Assembly (NCBI RefSeq): GCF_010560025.1
Contig: NZ_SAIY01000002.1
Location: 372,001-436,000, forward strand
Length of the DNA: 64,000 nucleotides
DNA from: Verrucosispora sioxanthis
GTDB lineage: Bacteria; Actinomycetota; Actinomycetes; Mycobacteriales; Micromonosporaceae
Reading direction: 5' to 3'
Shown here: piece by piece, positions 7,458 to 18,574 of the stretch
How positions within the stretch are numbered: the stretch's first letter is position 1
How the letters are laid out: the number at the start of each line of letters is the position of its first letter
Program-made: the position numbers and the translations under genes
The notes under the pieces: model-generated
Database searches by the model: none
Told to the model about the DNA's origin: nothing
Seen by the model: the letters and a program-made list of their open reading frames with translations, nothing else

Positions 7458-9233
7458 TCAACGGATCGTGAAGATCAATCTCCGGTACGAGGTGAGATTG
7501 GGGGTCCCGTTGTCCGCCACTTCCAGGATGATGTGTACCTGCTTGCCCGGCTCGTTGGGCACCACGAAATTGGCGGCATTCTGTGAGGTGGCGTTGTTGA
7601 TGGACACCTTGGCGGCGACGGAGTCGGCGTCGCCGTACTGCCACCAGCGGTAGGTGAGGACGTTTCCGTCGGGATCGGTGGACGGAGAGGCGTCAAGCGA
7701 GATCACCTGGCCGGGTGACACGTCTCGGCGCGATGCGCCGACCACCTCTGCCTTCGGCTGGTGGTTGGCGCCGTTGTACGACGAGGACACGGCCCAGTCC
7801 ATGCGTGCCGCGAAGTCGTTCTGCACGGCCGGGATCCACCTCCAGTACATCTTGTTGCGGTCCCCGTCGTCGGAGATGGTCGTGTCCGTGAGGTGGCGGG
7901 GTTTGTTGCCTGGGTCATCGTACGCCGAGCGGCCGCCCCAACCGCCGAGCGTGTAGTCCTCGTGGGCATTCAGGCCGTTGGCGATCTCGTGAAGGAACGA
8001 GGGGGTGTCACCTTCGCTGACGAAGCTCTGGGGATACATGGACCCGAGGGGGCCGTGGCCGCTCTTGACGTTCGTGTTCAGCCACGAGCTCGTCATGTAG
8101 GCCTTGACGTAGTCCGGACTGGGACCCGAGAGGCTCTGGTAGTCCCAGACGTTGTCCCAGCGGTAGGCCTCGTTGATGTACGCCTCGCGGACGTTGTCCT
8201 CGATCCACTGACCGCCGCCGTCCTGATACCAGATGCAGTAGATGCGCACCTTGGCGACCGCTCGGTTGAAGTCCGCCGACGAGTACGAGGTGCGCAGCCG
8301 CCACAGCGCCGAGGCGAGCGTGTTCGCTCCTCCCCAGGCCATGACATGAACCGGGCGGGGATCACTGTCCAGCAGGACGTTGATGATCAGTTGCTCACCG
8401 GGAGTGTTCTTCGTGGCCATGCTGGGTGGTGCGACGTTGAGGTCGTTGCTGTTCTCATTGCCCACCCGGAGCACACTCTGCAGCTGGCTCGCATCCGGAT
8501 AGTTGGGGTTGTGCCGCCGTAGGTTCGGCAGGATCTCCGCGTACTTGGTGAGCTGTGCCTCGACCCACTTGTCGCGGCTGTGGCCACTCTTCTGGTACTT
8601 GGAGTTCGTCTGCACGATGCCCGCGATGTCGAAGTCCGACGCGTACATCAAGAATCTGATCATGGTGCTGCGGTCGTCGACCTCGCCGTCGGTCATGGCG
8701 ATGACCCGCGCTTTCGTGGAGTCGCCGGTCGGCGGCGGGGTGGTCGGAGGTGCGGTGGTCGGAGGTGCGGTGGTCGGAGGTGCGGTGGTGGGGGTGGTGG
8801 ATCCGGTACAGGCGGTGCCGTTGAGGGTGAACGCGGTGGGGGCCGGATTGCTGCCAGTCCAACTGCCGTTGAAGCCGGGCGTCACCGTCGCGTTGGTACC
8901 AAGATTCCCGTTGTACTCCGCGTTGATGACGGTCACGTTGCTGCCGGACTGGTTGACGACGCCGTTCCAGAGTTGGGTGACGGTCTGCCCCGCGCTGAAG
9001 GAGAACTTCAAGGTCCAGTCGGACAGGGGGGCGCCCAGGTTGGTGACATCGATCGTGGCGCCGAACCCGCCGGGCCACTGACTGGTGACTGAGTAGGTGA
9101 CGCGGCACCCGGCGGCGGCGTCGGCCCTGCCGGCGACTGCCAGGGCGCCGGTGGCGGTGACGGCGACTGCGATGGCTGCGACAGTTCCACGGCGGAGCCG
9201 TGATGGAGCAGTTCCGGTGTGGCGTGTAGGCAT
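7458..9233 (-). CDS. CBM2-DUF1593 (Sde0182-like) cellulose-binding protein with nucleoside-hydrolase-like domain
   Basis: A 591-aa secreted protein: Arg-rich signal peptide (MPTRHTGTAPSRLRRGTVAA), CBM2 (CRVTYSVTSQWPGGFGATIDVTNLG ... FNGSWTGSNPAPTAF), PPTTAPP linker, then a DUF1593 domain that starts RVIAMTDGEVDDRSTMIRFLMY. That resembles the Asp-rich calcium site of nucleoside hydrolases (xxTDxxxDDxxxxxx). The C-terminal 90 residues are an Ig/PKD-like domain (DASPSTDPDGNVLTYRWWQYG). Related to Saccharophagus Sde0182; activity is unknown but the family is linked to plant polysaccharide use. It is paralogous to 26968-28785. The ATG at 9233 is preceded by GAGGAAG. Leader module at 9387-9500. Confidence 0.87.
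   Translation of the reverse strand: MPTRHTGTAPSRLRRGTVAAIAVAVTATGALAVAGRADAAAGCRVTYSVTSQWPGGFGATIDVTNLGAPLSDWTLKFSFSAGQTVTQLWNGVVNQSGSNVTVINAEYNGNLGTNATVTPGFNGSWTGSNPAPTAFTLNGTACTGSTTPTTAPPTTAPPTTAPPTTPPPTGDSTKARVIAMTDGEVDDRSTMIRFLMYASDFDIAGIVQTNSKYQKSGHSRDKWVEAQLTKYAEILPNLRRHNPNYPDASQLQSVLRVGNENSNDLNVAPPSMATKNTPGEQLIINVLLDSDPRPVHVMAWGGANTLASALWRLRTSYSSADFNRAVAKVRIYCIWYQDGGGQWIEDNVREAYINEAYRWDNVWDYQSLSGPSPDYVKAYMTSSWLNTNVKSGHGPLGSMYPQSFVSEGDTPSFLHEIANGLNAHEDYTLGGWGGRSAYDDPGNKPRHLTDTTISDDGDRNKMYWRWIPAVQNDFAARMDWAVSSSYNGANHQPKAEVVGASRRDVSPGQVISLDASPSTDPDGNVLTYRWWQYGDADSVAAKVSINNATSQNAANFVVPNEPGKQVHIILEVADNGTPNLTSYRRLIFTIR
8746..8790. repeat. Linker-coding 15-bp tandem repeat (3 units)
   Basis: Three near-perfect units of GGAGGTGCGGTGGTC encode the PPTTA linker of the CBM2-DUF1593 protein. 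Such in-frame units can change linker length by slippage. Confidence 0.75.
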
Positions 9234-9386
9234 GAGCTGGCTTCCTCACTGCCATCCCTGCAGTACAGGTGATGACGAATCTCGTAGCGGGAAGCGTTGG
9301 TGCCGATCGACGGCCAGCGGCAGGGCGGTGTGCGCTACCGCGTACCTTCGCTTCGCTTCGGGCGATCAAGGCTGGCTGATTGCGGA

Positions 9387-9500
9387 CCGTTGCCCTCGGC
9401 CGCGGACTACTTGGGCTGCCGGCTCCACCGGAGCGCATCGATGCTCATCGTAGTCGAGAGTGAGGTCGGTAGCCAGAAATTCCGTACCGAATAGATACTC
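9387..9500 (-). promoter_or_regulatory. Conserved CAZyme leader module (copy 2, DUF1593 gene at 9233)
   Basis: Reading toward 9233: GAATA-type palindrome 9489-9500 (GAATAGATACTC on +), TACGATGAGC with a possible 13-codon ORF (9448 to 9407, MSIDALRWSRQPK), then the box GCCGAGGGCAACGG (9400-9387), 48 nt beyond the ATG of the tiny ORF and 153 nt before the main start. The rest of the 538-bp gap 9234-9771 holds no recognisable gene. Confidence 0.55.
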
Positions 9501-9735
9501 AGCACTGCTGATTGGTTGGGGCGCTCGGGCCCCGGCAGGAAGAGCTGACGCGGCGGGACCTGCGACAGGGATCCCCTTCCACCGGGGCGGGCGCGCGTCG
9601 GCGGCATGGCCGACCTTGCGCCTCAGACGGTCGGCTGGCTTGGGCAGGCGGGCGGGGTCGGTGCGCTGCGGCCGGCGCCGAGGGCTTGGAGGCGGTTGAG
9701 GCCCGCTGAAAGGGATGCCTCTCAAGCTTTGGACA

Positions 9736-9765
9736 TTGACACAGGAGTTTCGATCGCTCTACGCT
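9736..9765 (+). promoter_or_regulatory. Promoter of the sugar operon, probably leaderless
   Basis: TTGACA (9736-9741) and TACGCT (9760-9765) are separated by 18 nt. Initiation about 7 nt after the -10 falls on the A of the ATG at 9772, and no ribosome binding site lies just before that ATG, so a leaderless mRNA is likely. Confidence 0.6.
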
Positions 9766-9771
9766 TTCATC

Positions 9772-10782
9772 ATGTCGGATCACGTTCGAATAGATATGCA
9801 AGCGCCGGTCTTCGGCGCGGGCATCTGGCACTTCGGCCGGTATGTGGACAGGTACGCGACCGACGGGTACGGCCCGCCAGTCAACACGCTGGAGGCGATC
9901 GATCTGGCTGGCAAGGTCGAGGACCTGTCGGTGGTGGACCTGACGTTCCCGTTCGATCCGGCCGGGTTGAGTGTCGCGGAGGTGGCCGGCGCGCTGCAGC
10001 GCAACGGGCTGCGCGCGGTAGCCGTGACTCCGGAGATCTACACCCGCCGGTTCAGCCGCGGCGCCTTCACCAACCCGGACGCGGACGTGCGGCGAGCCGC
10101 GATCGAGCTGGTCTCGCGGAGCGCCGAGGCGGCCCGGGAACTCGGCTGCGACTACGTCAAGCTCTGGCCCGGGCAGGACGGCTGGGACTACCCGTTCCAG
10201 GCCGACCACCGGCAGCTGTGGAAGTTCTCCGTGGACGCGGTCCGCGAGCTGGCCGACACCTTCCCCGACCTGCGCTTCGCGATCGAGTACAAGCCGCGGG
10301 AGCCGCGTAACGCGATGGTGTTCTCCTCCGTGGCTCGCACGCTGCTGGCGATCGAGGAGATCGGGCTGCCGAACGTCGGCATCCTGTTGGACTTCGGGCA
10401 CTCGCTCTATGGCGGGGAGTCGCCGGCCGATGCCGCGCGGTTGGCGATCTCGCGTGGTCGCCTGTTCGCGATCGACGTCAACGACAACTACCGCGGGTGG
10501 GACGACGACATGGTCGTCGGGTCGATGCACCCGATCGAGACGTTCGAGTTCTTCTACGCCCTGGTCGAGGCCGGCTGGCAGGGGGTGTGGCAGTTGGACC
10601 AGTTCCCGTTCCGGGAGGACAGCGTGCAGGCTGCCACCGACGGCATCCGGGTGATGAAGCGCATCCACCGCGCGGTGTGCGCCGTCGACCGGCAGGCGCT
10701 GCAGGCGGCCCAGCGGTCTCAGGACGCCCTCGCCGCGCAGCGGATCATCCAGAACGCCCTGTACGGCCCGTACCAGGGTTGA
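9772..10782 (+). CDS. Sugar isomerase/epimerase, xylose-isomerase-like TIM barrel
   Basis: A 336-aa cytoplasmic protein of the AP-endonuclease-2/xylose isomerase-like fold. Metal-ligand style strands are visible: [10 protein letters not shown] (Glu), [16 protein letters not shown] (Asp/His), [24 protein letters not shown] (Asp), and [12 protein letters not shown]. It opens a six-gene coupled operon with a split transketolase and FGGY kinase, so it most likely converts an imported aldose to a ketose. In the described transketolase-type D-apiose pathway an isomerase of this fold makes D-apulose; that assignment is inference from operon layout. The start at 9772 fits the leaderless promoter; an ORF extension to 9715 runs through the -35/-10. 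Confidence 0.8.
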   Translation: MSDHVRIDMQAPVFGAGIWHFGRYVDRYATDGYGPPVNTLEAIDLAGKVEDLSVVDLTFPFDPAGLSVAEVAGALQRNGLRAVAVTPEIYTRRFSRGAFTNPDADVRRAAIELVSRSAEAARELGCDYVKLWPGQDGWDYPFQADHRQLWKFSVDAVRELADTFPDLRFAIEYKPREPRNAMVFSSVARTLLAIEEIGLPNVGILLDFGHSLYGGESPADAARLAISRGRLFAIDVNDNYRGWDDDMVVGSMHPIETFEFFYALVEAGWQGVWQLDQFPFREDSVQAATDGIRVMKRIHRAVCAVDRQALQAAQRSQDALAAQRIIQNALYGPYQG

Positions 10783-10814
10783 GGAAAGTGGCATACCTTC
10801 GATGAGGTGGCACC

Positions 10815-11699
10815 GTGAAACTGCCGGCTGATCCCGAACGCTCCCAGCGGTACGGGGAACTGTCCGCCCGCCTGCGCGCGTCCGACGCCGATGTCGCCGC
10901 CGTCGAGTTGCGGCGCATCTCGCGAGAGGTGCGGCGCAGCATCGTCCGGATGATCGACCGCGCCCGGATGGGTCACATCGGCGGTGACCTGTCGGTGACC
11001 GACATCCTGGTGACCTGCTTCTGGGGAGCGCTGTCACTGGATCCGCAGCGGCCGACGTGGCGGGAGCGGGACCGGTTCATTCTCAGCAAGGGGCACTGCG
11101 CCGCGGCGTTGTACTCCACCTTGGCGCACTGCGGCTTCTTCCGCCAAGAGGAACTTGAGACGTTCATGGCGCCGATGTCCGCGCTGAACGGGCACCCGAA
11201 CAAGCTCAAGGTGCCTGGGGTGGAAACCAACACCGGCGCACTGGGACACGGTCTCCCGGTCGCCACCGGCTGCGCCATCGCCGCGCGGCTGACTGGAGCG
11301 ACCTGGCGCACGGTCGTCGTCCTCGGTGATGGAGAGATGCAAGAGGGCAGTAACTGGGAGGCGGCGATGACCGCCTCCCACCACGGACTGTCATCGCTGA
11401 CCGCGGTGATCGATCGCAACCGCCTGCAGCAGGGCGCCCGCACCGAGGACACCAAGCGTCTGGAGCCCTTCGCCGACAAGTGGCGCAGCTTCGGCTGGGA
11501 GGTGCGCGACGTCGACGGGCACGACCACGCCGCGCTGCTGCGTGCCTTGGGGCCGTCGTCGGCCGGGCAGCCGGTCGCGGTCATCGCCAACACGATCAAG
11601 GGGAAGGGTGTGTCCTTCATGGAGGACCGCGTCGAGTGGCATCACAAGGTGCCCACCCACGACCAGGTCGACCAGGCGCTGGCGGAGCTCGTCGGATGA
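10815..11699 (+). CDS. Transketolase, N-terminal (TPP-binding) subunit
   Basis: A 294-aa protein equal to the first half of transketolase. Visible motifs: GHIGGDLSVTDILV, SKGHCAAALY, GALGHGLPVATGCA and the TPP/Mg motif GDGEMQEGSNWEAAM...DRNRLQ. Start is GTG at 10815 after GAGGTGG. The stop overlaps the ATG of the next gene by 4 bp, so the two halves are translationally coupled and surely form one enzyme. It would transfer a two-carbon ketol unit using TPP. Dedicated split transketolases coupled to an FGGY kinase are known for D-apulose 4-phosphate cleavage (AptA/AptB type); other branched or pentulose phosphates are possible. Confidence 0.88.
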   Translation: MKLPADPERSQRYGELSARLRASDADVAAVELRRISREVRRSIVRMIDRARMGHIGGDLSVTDILVTCFWGALSLDPQRPTWRERDRFILSKGHCAAALYSTLAHCGFFRQEELETFMAPMSALNGHPNKLKVPGVETNTGALGHGLPVATGCAIAARLTGATWRTVVVLGDGEMQEGSNWEAAMTASHHGLSSLTAVIDRNRLQQGARTEDTKRLEPFADKWRSFGWEVRDVDGHDHAALLRALGPSSAGQPVAVIANTIKGKGVSFMEDRVEWHHKVPTHDQVDQALAELVG

Positions 11700-12667
11700 C
11701 GGTCGTGGAGCAGGTCACCTTCGACTGCCGGCAGGCGTTCGCCGACGAGTTGCGCCTCATGGCCCGAGCGGACGAGCGCATCGTCGCCGTCTGCAACGAC
11801 TCGGTCGGATCGAGCAACCTCGTGGGCTTCCGCGAGGAGTTCCCGCAGCGGCTGGTGAACGTCGGCATCGCCGAGCAGGACCTGGTCGGTGTGGCGGCCG
11901 GGCTGGCCAATGCGGGCAAGATCCCGTTCGTCTGCGCGGCGGCACCCTTTCTGACCGGTCGGGCGCTCGAACAGATCAAGGCGGACGTGGCCTACAGCGA
12001 CGTGCACGTCGTGCTCTGCGGGCAGAGCCCGGGCATGGCCTACGGCGAGCTGGGGCCGACCCACCACTCCATCGAGGACCTGTCGTGGATGCGCGCGGTG
12101 GCGAACCTCGACGTGATCGTGCCGGCCGACCCGGATCAGACCCGGGCCGCCGTACGCTGGGCCGCTGCCTCAGGTCGACCCTCCTACTTGCGGATTCCCC
12201 GCTTCAAGGTGCCCGCTGTCACGCCACCGGACGCCCCCTTCGCCCCCGGCACGGCGGTTCGGCTGATCGACGGTGACGATGTCACGGTCATCGCGATCGG
12301 GTCACTGACCAGCCGCGCGCTGGACGCCGCCGACCGACTGCGCGCGGAGGGCATCGCCGTCCGTGTGTTGAACATGCCCTTCGTGGATCCGATCGACGTC
12401 CGTGCGGTGCTGGCCGCCGCTCGGGAGACGCGAGGGATCGTGACCGCCGAGGAGGCGACCACGACCGGAGGTCTGGGGGCAGCAGTCGCGGCGATCGCGG
12501 CCACCGCCCACCCCACCCCGATGCGGATCCTCGGCGTGCCCAGAGTCTTCGCCCCCACCGGCGACACCGCGTTCCTGCTCGAGCACTTCGGGCTGACCGC
12601 GGACGGCATCGCCGCGGCGGTGCGTGACCTGCTCGGCACCTCCGACACGGGTGGTGGTCATGGCTGA
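11696..12667 (+). CDS. Transketolase, C-terminal (pyrimidine-binding) subunit
   Basis: A 323-aa partner of the preceding subunit. It has the Pyr domain (VNVGIAEQDLVGVAAGLANAG with the catalytic Glu, AYGELGPTHHSIEDLSWMRA) and the C-terminal transketolase domain (DVTVIAIGSLTSRALDAADRL, VTAEEATTTGGLGAAVA). Its ATG (11696) sits in an ATGA overlap with the preceding stop, and its 3' end overlaps the kinase start by 8 bp. Cytoplasmic; acts with the N subunit as a heterotetramer by family analogy. Confidence 0.88.
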   Translation: MTVVEQVTFDCRQAFADELRLMARADERIVAVCNDSVGSSNLVGFREEFPQRLVNVGIAEQDLVGVAAGLANAGKIPFVCAAAPFLTGRALEQIKADVAYSDVHVVLCGQSPGMAYGELGPTHHSIEDLSWMRAVANLDVIVPADPDQTRAAVRWAAASGRPSYLRIPRFKVPAVTPPDAPFAPGTAVRLIDGDDVTVIAIGSLTSRALDAADRLRAEGIAVRVLNMPFVDPIDVRAVLAAARETRGIVTAEEATTTGGLGAAVAAIAATAHPTPMRILGVPRVFAPTGDTAFLLEHFGLTADGIAAAVRDLLGTSDTGGGHG

Positions 12668-14135
12668 CGGGTCGCTCGTCCTCGCGGTGGACCAAGGGAC
12701 GAGCTCCACCAAGGCACTCCTGGTCGACGCCGGCGGGCAGGTCGTCGCACGTGCTGTCGCGCCGTTGTCCGAACGGCAGCCGCAGCCGGGTTGGGTCGAG
12801 CAGGACGCCGTCGAGCTGTGGCAGAGCGTACGCGCGGCCGTGGCGTCGTGCGTCGACCCGGTGCTCGCGCACCGGATCGAGGCGGTCGGGTTGAGCACCC
12901 AGCGGGAGTCGCTGGTGCTGTGGGACCGCCGCACCGGCGAACCGCTCGGGCCGTTGGTGAGCTGGCAGGACCAGCGGACGAACGGCGCGTGCCACGAACT
13001 CGCAGCGGCTGGCAGCGGCCCGCTCGTGCGCGCGATCAGCGGGATGCCCCTGGACCCGATGTTCTCGGCCCTCAAGGCCGGCTGGCTCCTGGACACCTAC
13101 GACCCGCAACGGCGGCGTGCCAAGGCCGGCGAACTGTGCCTTGGCACCGTCGACTCCTGGCTGCTGAGCCGGTTCGGTGGAGAGCACGTGACCGAGGTCG
13201 GCAACGCCTCGCGCACGCAGTTGCTCAACAGTGACACCCGGCGGTGGGACGAACGCCTCCTTGACCTCTTCGCCGTACCCGCCGCCGTGCTGCCCCGCGT
13301 GGTCGCCTCCTGCGGCGACTTCCCGGCCGTCCGGGGTCTGGCGCCCGTGCCCGACGGCACTCCGGTGCGGGCGGTCCTCGGGGACTCCCATGCGGCGATG
13401 TTCGCGCACGCCGGCTGGCGACCCGGGGTGGTGAAGGCCACCTACGGCACCGGCTCGTCGGTCATGGCCATCGGCGACGGCGGTGACAGCCCGCGGCTGT
13501 GCCGCACCGTCGCCTGGGACGTCACCGGCCCTGTTCTCGCCGTCGAGGGCAATATCCGGGCGACCGGCCGTACGCTCAGCTGGCTGGCCGATCTGTTCGG
13601 CGTCGACGTACAGGTGCTGCTCGACGAGGCGGCGCATGCCGCGGGCCCCGTGCAGATCGTACCGGCGTTCGGCGGCCTGGGCGCCCCCTGGTGGGATCCC
13701 GACGCGGTCGCCGTACTCAGCGGTATGACGCTGGCCACCCGCCGCGGCGACCTGGCCGCCGCAGCCCTGCACGCCATCGCCCACCAGATCGAGGACGTCG
13801 TGGCGGTGCTCGAGGCCACCGTCGGCGAGGTGCGGCTGCTGCTGTGTGACGGAGGCCTGACCCGCAGCGCCCGGCTGATGCAGACCCAGGCCGACGTCAG
13901 CGGGCGGCGGGTCGGGCGCTCCGCCGAGCAGGACCTGTCCTGCCTGGGCGCCGCGGACGCGGCCGGACTGGCCGCCGGCCTGTGGAGCCTGCCTGACCTT
14001 GAGCGGCGGCTACGACCCACCGACGAGTACCACCCGTCGACCGACCACGTGGCCCGGGCCGCCGAGCGGACCCGATGGCACGACGCGGTCGACCGGGCCC
14101 GACCTGCTGCCGTACCGGGAAGGAGGAGATCGTGA
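12660..14135 (+). CDS. FGGY-family carbohydrate kinase (xylulokinase-like)
   Basis: A 491-aa kinase with the FGGY N-terminal phosphate loop (LAVDQGTSSTKALLVD), QPGWVEQDAVELW, the central SWQDQRT segment and the C-terminal signature (YGTGSSVMA, ALHAIAHQIEDVV, LCDGGLTRSARLMQTQADV). It phosphorylates the ketose made by the isomerase before the transketolase step; apulose, xylulose or ribulose are candidates. ATG at 12660 overlaps the upstream gene by 8 bp; the TGA overlaps the GTG of the next gene. Confidence 0.87.
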   Translation: MADGSLVLAVDQGTSSTKALLVDAGGQVVARAVAPLSERQPQPGWVEQDAVELWQSVRAAVASCVDPVLAHRIEAVGLSTQRESLVLWDRRTGEPLGPLVSWQDQRTNGACHELAAAGSGPLVRAISGMPLDPMFSALKAGWLLDTYDPQRRRAKAGELCLGTVDSWLLSRFGGEHVTEVGNASRTQLLNSDTRRWDERLLDLFAVPAAVLPRVVASCGDFPAVRGLAPVPDGTPVRAVLGDSHAAMFAHAGWRPGVVKATYGTGSSVMAIGDGGDSPRLCRTVAWDVTGPVLAVEGNIRATGRTLSWLADLFGVDVQVLLDEAAHAAGPVQIVPAFGGLGAPWWDPDAVAVLSGMTLATRRGDLAAAALHAIAHQIEDVVAVLEATVGEVRLLLCDGGLTRSARLMQTQADVSGRRVGRSAEQDLSCLGAADAAGLAAGLWSLPDLERRLRPTDEYHPSTDHVARAAERTRWHDAVDRARPAAVPGRRRS

Positions 14136-14764
14136 CCCTCGCACCGCGTCCGCGATGGCTCGGCCCGGCGGCCGTCGCCGCACTCGTCGTGGCGATCCTG
14201 GTCAGCACCGAGTATCGGCCGGCGGACGCGCCCTCGACGGCGGAGGCACAGAGGTTCGACCCAGCCCGCTACGGCGCCGAGACATACCAGAGCAAGGTAG
14301 TGCCGGCCATCCGGCAGGGCGCCACCCCGCTGCCGGAACTGTTCGCGGCCCTGACCGCGGACAAAGAGGCGGCCGGCCGGAAGTACGGCCACCGGCAGAG
14401 CACCGGCCCGTGGACCTTCGCGGTCACCGGCGAGGGCATCGCCGGCAAGACCACCGGCAGTCTCATGCTCGTCTCGGACACCGGACTGCCCGCGAAGACC
14501 CGGGTGTCGCTTCAGGTAGGGCCGGCGATCAACGGGACGGCCCTGCGGGACGCCGCCGGCTTCATCACCTTCGGCGATTTCCTCAACCAGGTGGAGTACG
14601 CGGACGCGGCGACCGCACTGAACAACCAGATGCGCGCGACTGTGCTGTCCGACCTGAGTCCCGCGGAGCTGGCAGGAAAGAAGATCACGTTCACCGGCGC
14701 GTTCAGCTTCGTCACGCCGTCGGTCATCACCATCACCCCGATCGAGATCGGGACGGCGCCGTGA
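14132..14764 (+). CDS. DUF2291 periplasmic/lipoprotein-like protein of sugar operons
   Basis: A 210-aa protein with one N-terminal transmembrane/signal segment (WLGPAAVAALVVAILVSTEY) and an extracellular DUF2291 domain (YGAETYQSKVVPAI, GKKITFTGAFSFVTPSVITITPIEIG). Members occur between kinase or dehydrogenase genes and RbsABC-type importers; the role is not known. The GTG start at 14132 follows AAGGAGGAG and overlaps the kinase stop; its own stop overlaps the next GTG. Confidence 0.78.
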   Translation: MTLAPRPRWLGPAAVAALVVAILVSTEYRPADAPSTAEAQRFDPARYGAETYQSKVVPAIRQGATPLPELFAALTADKEAAGRKYGHRQSTGPWTFAVTGEGIAGKTTGSLMLVSDTGLPAKTRVSLQVGPAINGTALRDAAGFITFGDFLNQVEYADAATALNNQMRATVLSDLSPAELAGKKITFTGAFSFVTPSVITITPIEIGTAP

Positions 14765-16295
14765 ACCCTGTCCTGCGTGCCTGTGGTGTGACGAAGGTGT
14801 ACGGCGGCACCCATGCGCTCAAGGGCGTCGACTTCGCGATCGCCGCCGGCCGGGTGACGGCGCTGTTCGGCGAGAACGGTGCCGGCAAGTCCACCCTGAT
14901 GAAGATCCTGGCCGGGATCGAGCAGCCCACCACCGGCCACATCGAACTCGACGGCACGACTGTCCGTCCCCGGTCCGCCCGAGAGGCGGCTGACCAGGGC
15001 ATCTCGATCATCCACCAGGAGCTGAGTCTCTGCCCCAACCTGAGCGTGCAGGACAACCTCTTCCTGGCCCGCGAGATCCGTACCCGGGGCATCGTCGACC
15101 GGGCGGCACAACGCGAGGCCACCCTTGCGGTCCTGCGCCGGCTCGAGGAGGATCTGGACCCCGACCGGCTCGTGGGCGACTTGCGCCTCGGCCAGCAACA
15201 GATCGTCGAGATCGCCCGGGCACTGCTGCAGAACGCGCGGGTGCTCATCATGGACGAGCCCACCTCGGCCCTCACCGCGCCCGAGGTAGCCGTCCTGTTC
15301 CGGATCATCCGGGAACTGACCACCAGCGGGGTCGCCGTCGTCTACATCTCACACCATCTCGACGAGGCGCTGGAGATCGCCGACGACGTGGCCGTACTCC
15401 GGGACGGCAACCTGGTGGCCGCCGGTGCGGCGAGCGAGGTGACGCTCGGCTGGATCGTCCGGCACATGGTGGGCCGCGACCCCGACGCGCTGTTTCCCTA
15501 CCGCGAGACCATCGTCGGCGCCCCGGTACTCTCCGCGGACCGGGTCGTGGTCGCCGACCCGCATAACCCTCACCGCCTCGCCGTCAACCAGGTGTCGCTG
15601 ACCCTTCACGAGGGCGAGATCGTCGGCGTCTACGGACTCATGGGATCCGGGCGTACCGAACTGCTGGAGACGCTCGCCGGACGGATCACGCCCGCCGCAG
15701 GAACGATCACCCTCGACGGCTCACCGTTGGGCGACGCCGGCATCCGCCGACGAATCGCCGAGGGGATCGCCCTGGTTCCCGAGGACCGTCAACGCGACGG
15801 CCTGGTCCAGTCCATGTCGGTCGGGCAGAACCTGAGCCTCGCCGGGCTGTCACGGTTCGTCCGCAACCTGCTCGTCACGCGCAGCGCCGAACGCGAGGCG
15901 GTCGAGCGGACCATCACCGAGGTCACCATCAAGACCAGCGGCGCCACCGCCGCCATCGGCTCGCTCAGCGGCGGCAACCAACAGAAGGTCGTCATCGGCA
16001 AGGCGCTGCTGACCCGGCCCCGCGTCCTGCTTCTCGACGAGCCGTCCCGCGGCGTGGACGTGGGTGCCAAGGCGGACATCTTCGAACTCATGGCCGCTCA
16101 AGCGCGCCGTGGACTCTCCGTGCTCTTCGCGACATCTGAAGCCGAGGAGGCCCTGCACATCCCCGACCGGTTGCTCGTGCTCGCCCGTGGCGTGGTGGTA
16201 GGCGAGTACCGGCGCGGGCAGATAACCCGGGAGGAACTGATGAGCCTGTCCGACGGCCGTGTCGCCGCCCCCGCCGCGCAGAGGGAGCCGGCGCT

Positions 16296-16299
<4 letters not shown>
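14761..16299 (+). CDS. Sugar ABC importer ATPase, RbsA/XylG type (two nucleotide-binding domains)
   Basis: A 512-aa protein with two fused ABC domains. Domain 1: Walker A GENGAGKST, signature LRLGQQQIVEIARAL, Walker B VLIMDEPTSAL. Domain 2 has the degenerate P-loop GLMGSGRTELL typical of CUT2-family ATPases, signature LSGGNQQKVVIGKAL and LLLDEPSRGVDVGAK. It energises import of a monosaccharide at the inner face of the membrane. GTG start at 14761 overlaps the preceding stop; 4-bp overlap with the permease. Confidence 0.93.
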
Positions 16300-18462
<2,163 letters not shown>

Positions 18463-18475
18463 GTTCCGTCCCTCA

Positions 18476-18513
18476 GGTCCCGTGTCATGCCTTCCTCGGC
18501 CGGGCACGGGACC
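18476..18513 (+). terminator. Hairpin ending the sugar operon
   Basis: GGTCCCGTG (18476-18484) pairs with CACGGGACC (18505-18513), 14 nt after the binding-protein stop. The 20-nt loop can pair further (GCC/GGC). Confidence 0.6.
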
Positions 18514-18574
18514 CGACGGGTGACGCCGGTGGTGGAAGCAGACGGCCCCTGCTGTGCCGCGGTCCGGGCGGAGG

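Noticed and set aside
9499..11037. Minus-strand 512-codon ORF over the isomerase gene
   Set aside because: Antisense shadow; the plus strand encodes a clear TIM-barrel enzyme within a coupled operon.
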